DNA of 64,000 nt, from positions 29,949,501 through 30,013,500 of the forward strand of contig CM050446.2 of NCBI GenBank assembly GCA_027563935.2. Reading direction: 5' to 3'. The position numbers were made by a program, and so were the translations under genes. This document shows, piece after piece, positions 56,002 to 64,000 of the stretch (the first letter of the stretch is position 1; each line of letters opens with the position of its first letter). Source of the DNA: Costus lasius (Eukaryota > Streptophyta > Magnoliopsida > Zingiberales > Costaceae). The notes beneath the pieces are model-generated. The model saw only the letters and a program-made list of their open reading frames with translations, ran no database searches and was not told the DNA's origin.

Positions 56002-56140
56002 AGACATGTAAAAAGGTATTCTGCCTTTAGCTAGAAGTGGTGTGCTAGTACGCTTGTTTAGACATAAGCTTGTAAGTCTTCTGATGTTCTACTTTTAATA
56101 TATCTCTCTCTTTTAAGTATTTTCGTTTGCAAAATACCCC
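56002..56140 (-). repeat. 139-bp inverted repeat arm shared with copy 2
   Basis: On + this equals the leader arm of copy 1. On - it is the 3' end of copy 2's ORF6. After ...AAAATACCCC the + strand continues as antisense ORF6 (GTGTTCATATTGCC), where copy 1's leader continues to the primer site. It marks the point where the two copies were joined. Confidence 0.92.
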
Positions 56141-57447
56141 GTGTTCATATTGCCTAGGGGTAATGCAAAAATGTGAGTGGAAAGGGACAAAAAAGATATC
56201 TTTTTCATCTTCCACATATATTTTCAGAGTTTTATCTTCTATAAGTAAATATGTCCGTGAAAAAGCCACATACTCTTCAGATATACAATAATGTCTCCAT
56301 AGTCATACTTGGAGCTCAAGAGGAACTTGTTATGTCTTTCTTATTTCATCTTCAAAAGACACATCCCAAAAATCTGGTAAAAAGTCTTGCTAGATCTTGA
56401 TCAATATCTAGTGCTTAGCATCACTAGGATAGCCAATATACCAAGGTGGACATGAATTTATGTTCAGGTCAAGATAACCTGAAAATTCATAAGTCTTGTA
56501 CATTTTCTCTAAGCAAAATCGTAATTTCCATGGGAAAGCAGAAAGCTTCCATAAATGCATATGATGGACAACCAATCGATCTAGCAGTCCATAATTATAA
56601 AGGTCGAGAAGTGATACCTCTGTACCCATAATTTTACAGTCCTTCCATTGGGTAAGATTAACAGAAGCTTTGATAATTGTGAACCCTTGGTGACAGTGAC
56701 AATGAGGCTCATTTGGGTGAGCTTCTTCTATCTTTAGAGTAATCATAGTCAGATGAAGGTCAGTAGGCTTTGTGACTTGATTTAATGCCATAAGCCGAAA
56801 GCATTGGATAATTTGCAAAAAAACTTTTGCTGTTGTGATTTCTTGATGAACTCATATACCTGTTGTTTTACAGGATGTAAAACTGGAGGTATTTTAGCTT
56901 TAGACTGATTCCATTGCATGTTCAGTTCTTGATCCCAAGCTGTAGATAAAAGTTTTATATTTTCCTCAAGGCTAGTCTTTTGGGTTTGTAATTCTTCAAT
57001 CCTGGCTTTGAAGCCTAAAGCCTCGGCTTCTAATTTTGAGATTTTGAATTCTTTTGCCACATAAGCTTCTAATGTTTGTAGTTCTAATCTTTGGACCTGT
57101 GGTACTGGTACTGGTAAGGACTTCATATAGCGAATAGCTTGTAAATGAGCCGCAAGACTATTCATTGCAGTGAGAAAACCCGCCCCATGATGGTCTTTTC
57201 ATAACAAATCCAAAAGCATATGATCTTGGTTTGTTAAAGACGTATAGTGTTTCGGAGTCCGAAACAAATATATTTGTTCTTTTGGTGGAGCTTCCTTAAC
57301 TGTCTGAGCATAAGTAGCTCCGTCTGTATCCATGGGATTTATTACTAGAGGTTGTTTTCCTTTAGAAACTTTTCCCAAATTCTTTTTATCATTAGTAGAG
57401 GATGAACCTTGAGCTGTCATTTCCTGCACAACTTTGTTAGTTGTCAT
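56045..57447 (-). pseudogene. Viral P6-like ORF, copy 2
   Basis: ATG at 57447 overlaps the Pol stop (ATGA). A stop lies near 57196. The coiled-coil part (FKISKLEAEALGFKARIEEL) is present, and the reading frame is lost at a T-run near 56820, where copy 2 has extra bases. The C-terminal half continues in another frame, with TAG at 56390-56392 (also in copy 1). The last segment ends at TAG 56045-56047, later than in copy 1, inside the inverted repeat. It has the same unknown role as its twin. Confidence 0.65.
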
Positions 57448-59937
57448 TCTGGTCTTAATAAAAGACGTGATAAAATGTCAGAAATGATATTTTCTTTGTC
57501 TTTGATATGTTCAAAGGTGATTTTGTATGCATTATTAATGCAATGATCAATAAATGATAACCATCTCTTTTGGGAGACATGTTTCTCATTTTTTGTTCTA
57601 AGAACTTAACTATGGCCTCACAGTCAGTTCTTATAAGTATGTCCTTTTTATTTAAAAGGAATAATCTGAAAGCATCAAGACCGTAACATACAGCCAAGAG
57701 CTCTTGATCAATACTGCTAGTGACATTTTTCTCACAAAATTTGCCAGAAGCATATCTACAGATGGCTTCAGGATCAGAAGCGTATTTATGTGGCTTGCAA
57801 AGTAAGATGGCACCCTATCCTTGTTCACAACCATCTGTTTGAACAATGAGATAATCATTATCCAAAGGTAATTTGAGCAAAGGTAGTGTATCTACCAATT
57901 GTCTGATTTTATCAATTTGTTTATAGTCTTCAGTGTTAAATTTCTTTACATCGGTAAGTGATAACTTTGAATAGAGGGGTCCACTCAATTTATGTAGATC
58001 TTTTAAAAAAGGTGTAGCATAATTTATTAGTCCTAAGAATTATTGTAAACTCTTAGTATCTGTAACCTTAAGGGTTTTTATTTTAGATGCGACATGTGGT
58101 TGGAGTTTAATTTCTCCATTACCAATTTCAACACCTAAATATTCAATAGATTTTTTGTAAAACTGAGATTTTTGTCTAGAGACAATAATCCCGTCTGTAT
58201 AAAATTTTTGTAATACAAGTTTGAGATGACTTGTATGTTCTTTCTCTGTTTTACTGTGTACAAAAATGTCATCTATATACACACAAACAAAGTTTTGATA
58301 AGGTTTAAAAATTTCATCCATTTTTCTTTGGAATACTGCAAGAGCGGTTTTGAGCCCAAATGGCATTACTAGCCACTCAAAGCTTCCTAATGGACAAGTA
58401 AAAGTTGTCCATGGTATTGATTCTTCTGCCATTCTGATTTGCCAGAAACCAGATTTACAGTCGAATTTTGAGAAGATATGACTTCCTTGTATAGAGTTTA
58501 TTAACTTAGTTTTATCTGGAATATCATAACCATCATCTTCTAAATTGTCATTTAATCGACGATAGTCAATAACCATTCGTGTTTTGCCTCTAACCTGTTC
58601 ACTGTGTTTGTTTACAATGAAGGCAGGCGATCTATGAGGAGATGTACTCGTTCTGATCACATTGAGTTTGAATAAGTCATCAATATGCATTTTAAATTCA
58701 GCAATATTGTCGTTTGTTGCTGTGATCTTTTTATTTGTAATTCGAAAACCAGGATATTTGATTTTCAATTTACAAACAAGTTTATTTTTATCCCAATGGG
58801 CTTAGGGATTGGAACCAAAAATTTGATCATTTTCTAACAATCTAATTAGATTGTCTATCTCAGCATTTCCTGACTCAATTTTGTTAAATAAAACTTGGTC
58901 AAGAATATCATCTTTCTCATGTTCTTTATGGAACTTATTCACAGGATGACGAAGTATCCATAAAATTTCTTCTGATTCATCCCCTTCGGTAGAAGGTGGA
59001 GGAATATCTTCTTGCATAGGTAAAGGTAGTTTGCAAGAATTTGGAATATCGCAGGGACACCCACCACGCTTTGCAAGCGAGGAAGTGTATGGGATAAGGG
59101 TATGGGCCAAAAAGAAAAGCCCATCAGTTGTTAAGGTGACTTCTTTATAGGAATTAATAAGGATGTTAAGGCCGATGATAAATTTAGTTTTAACTAAATT
59201 CATAGGTCTTAAGCATATACGACCGATATAAGTCGGTGGTGTATAATGAGCATTTCCTAAAGAAAAAAAAAGCTTATGTTTAGAGAGAATATATTCATAT
59301 AAGAATAATTTCTTATCCATTTGTTCTGCATAAAACCGATCTTGAGGATCAAGTTTCATGTGATATTTTTGCGGAACAAGATTCATATCTAAAATTGTAT
59401 TACTACAACCTGTGTCAATTAAAGCCGGTATTTCCAATTTCCAATCAGAAATTTGGATAATACTGTTAATCTTAATAGAATATAACTAGGGTGGTTGTAG
59501 TGGTTTATGTATGAAATCAATATGATGAATTTCTTCGTAAGAGAATTCATTATAATCTGCATTCTCATAAAACATGAGATTTTCAGGCAGTTTACCTTTA
59601 TTAGGTAATCTTCCTTTTTCTAACTCATCCACTCGCTGTGAGAGTTTATAAAGTTCATTTTCTAATTGTAAAATATGCAATTCTACAATTTCAGTTTTTC
59701 CCTTCTATGGTGGCACACAGGAGTAAAAGAGCTTGGAAGGGATACATTTTGTTTCTCTAGGCAATATTTGCAAGCTTCGAGAGAACAAATGATACACAGA
59801 TAGCGAAGATTCATACTTGAATATTTTGAACAAAATATACAAGCATAGTCTTGACTACCTCTTCGTGGACTCCACTGATGTTCATGTACTGGTGGTAAGA
59901 TAGGAGCCATAATTTGATATGAAGAAGGTACATGCAT
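57444..59937 (-). pseudogene. Viral Pol, copy 2 (catalytic motifs present, frame broken)
   Basis: It starts at ATG 59937. The N-terminal Cys-rich domain is complete: Cys 33, 36, 48, 51, 56 and 59, spacing CX2CX11CX2CX4CX2C, which is the second zinc-finger-like motif described for badnaviruses. A frame change near 59700 is followed by a coiled coil, then TAG 59486-59488. The protease has PALIDTGCSN (Asp near 59420). RT after TAA 58802-58804 has FDCKSGFWQIRM, MPFGLKT and YIDDIFVHS (near 58275), all intact. TAA at 58040-58042 separates RNase H, which is further broken near 57860. The protein would copy viral RNA to DNA in the virion or cytoplasm. The breaks prevent a full-length product. Confidence 0.88.
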
Positions 59938-59944
59938 TCTTACT

Positions 59945-61759
59945 TTATAATTGCTCTAAGAAGGGCATTAAAATATCTAGTTTATCCATAGAAGGAATAT
60001 CTATAGAAGGAACTAGATTTTCTGTTCCAAAGGGTGATTGTAACCTATCTGTTTTAGACAATAAGTCAGAGGCAAATTCATCTAATTCATTGTCTGAGCC
60101 AGATTGGTATGTTGGATCTGGTATTGAGACAATACTGTAAATTGACTCAGTATCAGATAGATATTCATCTACATTAAGTAGATCATCTTGCACACAATAA
60201 AAAAGAATAGATTGTTTGTTATAGAGATTTTGCCTTTTGGTACAATCTCGTGCTAAATGGTTTTGACTTCCACATGTAAAGCAAGAAAGCTTATTTTTAT
60301 AATCCATTTTCGGATTATATTTTCTGACATGCTTATCCTTTGCAAGATAAGGTTTTTTAGCAGAAGATTTTCGAAGAAAATACTTCTTTGAAGATTTTCC
60401 TTTCTTAGGCTTTTTCTTATGAATAGGTTTCTCCTGGACATATGTTTGTGGCGTATATAGTTGGTTACAAAAACTAAATTTGCTTTTTAATTGGTGATTT
60501 CCCCGAAGGTGAGTACACCTTTCTACCAATTTATCTATGATAAATTGTATTCTAAGTGTAATATTATTTAAGCCAGGAGGCTGTTGTGGACTAGCATCCC
60601 AGGCTTTATGTATTTCATGGCCTATAGGAGCAGGTAATTTTAAAAATAACCTTTCTCCTAAAGCTTGGTCATGATATCCTCCTGCATCACAAGCATAATA
60701 CAGGAAGTCTTGAAGAAAAGGCTTGATATACTTCCAGTTTTTTATCTGTAGTATTTCAAGTTTTCTAATTGCTTCTTTTTGTAGGGCATTATATCTCATG
60801 TTAGGGTTTGCACCCGTAATCATTAGTCGCATCCTATTAGTAAAATTATAAGGATTTACTCCTAGGGCAACATCTTGCTGAAATTCTGTTGGGAAATTCA
60901 ACTTATATGATTCCCACATGGCTCTTGCAGTTCCACCGAGGAAATTTTCTAGATAAGAATACATTTCTTCTGCAGAAAATATTCCATCTAATTCTGAGAC
61001 CTTCATGGCTACTTTTGATGACCAATGGTGAAGAACCGTATTCCATGTTAGTGGATCGTGAGCTGCTAGATTCAGGATCCTTCCATCATCTAGTAGTTTT
61101 TTCTTATCTATAATTTCTAAAGTTAATCTTTTACCTTTAGTTTGTATTCCTTCTCGTTCACCCTCATATTGTGTATAAGGTTCTCAAGGTGGTTGACCTA
61201 TAGGATAGGTTATTGATCTTGATGTACTGGCATGTGTTGCTGCAGTACTCATTTGTGCTGCGGCACTTGCTTGTGGTACATCACTCATTTCTGTATTCAT
61301 TAAATCTTTTTGAATACTTTGGATACTCTGATTATCATCCTCAGAGAGATCATTAAGATTTAGATTATCGAGGACATCTAAATCTATATTTAGATTATCA
61401 AGATCATTCAAATCTTGATCTAATTCATCAGAAGTTATGCTTTGTGTAGCATATCTTTCGTCATTGAAATTTTCTAAATTTGTATGCTGAGTTGCTTCAA
61501 GATCATTGTGTAACTTATACAATGTTTGAAGTGCTTTTAAGTTTATCTTATTATCATTTTTTGCCTCAACTAGGAGACGCTGGAATATTTTTTCTATAGA
61601 TTCATGCTGAACTCGTATGTTTCCTTCTGAATCTACTGTGAGTTTATGAGAACCAAGGATTTGACCAGTTTCAATCAGCTCAATTTCTAGGCTTAGCATT
61701 TCTTCAAATGTAAAACTTAATTCTTTAGGTATTAAAAGAGTATTATCTGCTAATACTAT
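59945..61759 (-). pseudogene. Viral coat protein, copy 2 (start lost, one stop)
   Basis: The whole 605-codon stretch is in one frame down to the stop at 59945-59947. The start codon has become ATA (TAATAG in place of TAATG at about 61757-61761). One TGA lies at 61184-61186, where Arg is expected. An acidic stretch (about 61410-61320) precedes the capsid core (LNFPTEFQQDVALGVN). A zinc knuckle CFTCGSQNHLARDC lies near 60280-60240. It would form the bacilliform or icosahedral shell and bind RNA through the knuckle. Only two point changes separate this copy from an open ORF. Confidence 0.88.
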
Positions 61760-62727
61760 TATGATTCTAAAAATTTTTCGATTCCAGATGTTGAAGCCTC
61801 GTTATCATTAAGAGGTTGTTTCTTTTTATAATTTGAAAATCTCAAATTATAGGTATCATCAGGATTTTTAAACATATTGCTTTCTTCCGGGACAAGCATT
61901 TGTTCGCAATCTAGATTTTTGGAGATATTCCAATCTAATCCTCCAAGATCATCTGGTGATATAGTCATGGGTTTTATCATCTTAATTCCTTTACTGGCTA
62001 ATGCATCAATCACAGAAGAGATATAAAGCTTATATCCAGTATTAGAATTATTTGTTAATTTTCCTAAGAATCCTAATCCGATTAATAGATTAGAATCTCC
62101 AGAAAAATCTTCATATCCTCTTGCTTGGATACCAATTTCTAGTTCTCCAAGATCCCTAGTACTTACTAAGAAATCAGGAGCACAGTAAAATATATCTTTA
62201 TTTTCAGTCATATCGACTTCCATATAGGCAATCATTGCTTTCCTTGTGTCAGACTTCCATCTTTTGTCAAGAACAGCAATTAAGACCTTTATCCCTAGTT
62301 TCTTCCGGGCTAGGCCTTTTATAGAGATAACTATCATCCCAATATGGGTTAAAGTCTTCCCTGATTGTCTTATTTTTGTTAAAGAATCTCTTGAAATAAT
62401 CTTGAGATTTCTTGGTTCTGTTGTGACAGAAAAGTGTTCTTCACGGGTAATTCTTAGGAGCTGGGTCCTTAGGTTTAATGGTCCAGTTCTATACAGAAGT
62501 TGGGGACGTAATATTTGTAACCTATTATTTTGATAGGCTTCAAATTGTTGATCAATATCAACAACTTCTTCCAACACTTGTGCTGGAATTCCATTACCAT
62601 CAAATATCCTATTAAGGATGTTAGGGATAGGATTACTGATTAATAACATTTCATTATGGTTATTTTCTCTTACTGTTGTGGTTCCAGTAAGTGTATTAGA
62701 AGTTCCTGTAAATGGTCTTGTTGTCAT
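61759..62727 (-). CDS. Viral movement protein, copy 2, unbroken (322 aa)
   Basis: It is an uninterrupted ORF from ATG 62727 to TAA 61759-61761. The ATG overlaps the P2 stop (ATGA). It has a 30K-superfamily core with IGMIVISIKGLARKK, VLDKRW, MEVDMTEN, IQARGYEDFSGDSNLLIG and NNSNTGYKLYISSV. The same order of motifs is known for the movement domain of badnavirus polyproteins, but here the protein ends before the coat domain. It would act at plasmodesmata. It is the only unbroken viral ORF in the window. No promoter for it is visible apart from the viral full-length one, which lies outside. Expression is therefore doubtful. Confidence 0.9.
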   Translation of the reverse strand: MTTRPFTGTSNTLTGTTTVRENNHNEMLLISNPIPNILNRIFDGNGIPAQVLEEVVDIDQQFEAYQNNRLQILRPQLLYRTGPLNLRTQLLRITREEHFSVTTEPRNLKIISRDSLTKIRQSGKTLTHIGMIVISIKGLARKKLGIKVLIAVLDKRWKSDTRKAMIAYMEVDMTENKDIFYCAPDFLVSTRDLGELEIGIQARGYEDFSGDSNLLIGLGFLGKLTNNSNTGYKLYISSVIDALASKGIKMIKPMTISPDDLGGLDWNISKNLDCEQMLVPEESNMFKNPDDTYNLRFSNYKKKQPLNDNEASTSGIEKFLES

Positions 62728-63150
62728 TTACAAGCAAACTGGGTACTTCTAGGTTGTCTTTTACGTCCTGAGGTAGACGTAGATGATGAAGCAGATGCTT
62801 GAAGTACTCGGTTTAGCTGATTAGCCAATTCTTGAACCGAGGTCTGGTATTGTTGGGTTTGTAAGACCAACAAATCATTCTAAGCGTTGGATTACTTCTT
62901 GTTGTCTAAGTATAGTTTCAGAAGAAGTAGTTATTCTTAATACCATACTATCAAGTTTTTTGTTTAATTGCATAAGATATGCAATAATGAAATTGTTCTG
63001 GTGAACAAATCTTTTATCAGAGGCACTTTGGGGATCATCTGAGATCATGCCAAGTGCTCCATCTAAATAATTACTAGACTCGACTAGTGCTTGTTAATAG
63101 TCAATATCTTGATCTATCTGTCTTGGGTATTTTTTAGATGGATCTACCAT
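62724..63150 (-). pseudogene. Viral P2, copy 2
   Basis: ATG at 63150 overlaps the P1 stop (ATGGTAG). TAA lies near 63096, at a different site from the copy 1 stop. A frame change near 62880 (AATCATTCTAAGCG) follows the conserved SSETILRQQEVIQR segment. The basic Ser-rich C terminus is still legible in another frame. Confidence 0.7.
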
Positions 63151-63617
63151 TCTTCAGAATTTCTTTGCAATAAATATGCTATTTTTGCATGTTGATGATA
63201 TGAGATTTGAGATTGTCTATGTAGACGATCTAATATCTCTTTTAATTCAACAGTAAGTTGTTTTTGTAAAATAATTGATTTTTCAATCTCTTTTACCATA
63301 GTAATCAGGTGTGTATATTGGTTCTTAATATACTCCTGATTATTATGAATATTGCGTAAAAGCATATTTTTCGCAATCATTTCAGAATGAACTTTTTTCT
63401 AAAGTGCAGTACAAAGATGATTAAATTCTCTAAGGCTTTCGGCCTGAGAGATTTGAAAATCAATTATTGTATTCATCTGAGCATGTTCAGTATGAAATTG
63501 ATGAGCATATCTACCATTTTCTCTTGGAAAATAGCATTTATGCTTAGTTGCTTGGGAATTAGTTTGTGTTTCCCAGTATTTTTGTGATAAGGTTAAATAT
63601 AGATAATTAATATCCAT
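63144..63617 (-). pseudogene. Viral P1, copy 2 (single stop)
   Basis: It runs from ATG 63617 to TAG 63144-63146 in one frame of 158 codons, with one internal TAG at 63399-63401. The N terminus reads MDINYLYLTLSQKYWE. The C-terminal half (KEIEKSIILQKQLTVELKEI) is helical and probably a coiled coil. It is the cleanest guide to P1 length. Its function is unknown; by position it corresponds to badnavirus P1. Confidence 0.72.
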
Positions 63618-64000
63618 ATTACCTATGTGTTAAACTCTTACTAGTTGTTAGATTCTTACGAATCATCTGCATCTTTAGGTTAAAAACCATAAGATGTTTT
63701 GAAACCCTAAAGGTTTGTTTATGCCCAGAGGCATGATTATGTGTAAAGCCTTTCGGCTTTTGTGGATAAACTCGTTTCATCTAAACTATGTGTATAAACA
63801 CAATCAAAGATAAATATTATCAGATATTTGAGATCTACTAGGTACTAGCGTATAATCACTATATGACAACATGCTGTTTTTGTGTAAAGAAGATATACTA
63901 AGGAGTAAGAATACTTGTTAACTATAGATTCCTAGATATTATTATGCCTATGTTTTCCTCTGGTATCAACCGCTTTATCATATGGTTTTGAATAATCAAA
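63618..64000 (-). other. Viral leader, copy 2 (partial)
   Basis: It aligns with 47887-48153 of copy 1 but has about 115 extra bp (63681-63795). That segment holds three short perfect-stem hairpins: AAACC/GGTTT (63703-63717), ATGCC/GGCAT (63721-63734) and AAAGCC/GGCTTT (63745-63760). The primer site would be about 300 bp beyond the edge. Confidence 0.8.

Larger units (their letters stand above)
56002..64000 (-). mobile_element. Endogenous pararetrovirus copy 2, inverted, runs off the right edge
   Basis: It has the same six ORFs in the same order as copy 1 but on the minus strand, so the two copies face each other by their 3' ends. From ORF6 to the leader it can be aligned base by base with 47887-55726, with scattered differences. 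It retains about 115 bp of leader missing from copy 1. Its movement-protein ORF is unbroken and YIDD is present in RT. Its primer site and promoter would lie beyond 64000. Confidence 0.93.

Overview
The window looks like nuclear DNA of a flowering plant. A monocot is plausible, but no host gene is present to confirm it. There is no operon structure, no bacterial gene and no recognisable intact host gene. Nearly everything between 1 and 37 kb, and between 45.5 and 64 kb, is LTR retrotransposon or endogenous pararetrovirus. The stretch from 37.3 to 45.5 kb is AT-rich, gene-poor DNA.

Layout. (1) 1-8923: an Athila-type Ty3/gypsy element on +, entering from outside the window. Its gag-pol is broken, and its 3' LTR carries a solo LTR of a related family (7325-8903, target duplication GTGCA). 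(2) 8924-11221: no gene; 11222-11783 is a Tourist/Harbinger-like MITE. (3) 11850-13609: an antisense copia LTR with its polypurine tract. (4) About 13655-18085: a decayed antisense Ty3/gypsy element flanked by CACGGCCGTG-type phrase repeats. (5) 18687-37046: a complete but decayed antisense chromovirus (TSD TCATG), with gag, protease, RT, RNase H, integrase and chromodomain. A solo Athila-type LTR (30709-32175, TSD ATATC) sits in its integrase zinc finger. A young, structurally complete copia element (19197-28301, TSD AGGAC, two 1719-bp LTRs, 1294-residue gag-pol) sits in one of its LTRs. (6) 37.3-45.5 kb: AT-rich DNA with a Mutator-type fold-back MITE (40570-41023, 9-bp TSD) and an old direct duplication. 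(7) 45.5-47.1 kb: the 5' end of another copia element. (8) 47.13-64.0 kb: two copies of a Caulimoviridae genome, arranged tail to tail as a giant imperfect palindrome.

The viral locus is the most interesting part. Each copy has a tRNA-Met primer site (copy 1 only inside the window) and six ORFs: P1, P2, movement protein, coat protein, protease-RT-RNase H, and a P6-like protein. Consecutive ORFs mostly overlap by a few bases. The second cysteine motif described for badnaviruses (CX2CX11CX2CX4CX2C) is present, but at the N terminus of a separate pol ORF. Movement protein, coat protein and pol are separate ORFs rather than one polyprotein. A 139-bp inverted repeat links the RNA leader to the 3' end of ORF6 and flanks the promoter, and it may have created the tail-to-tail arrangement. 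Read-through transcription from copy 1 would make a long hairpin RNA.

All sequence comparisons were made by eye. Family names rest on motifs and structure, not on database searches.
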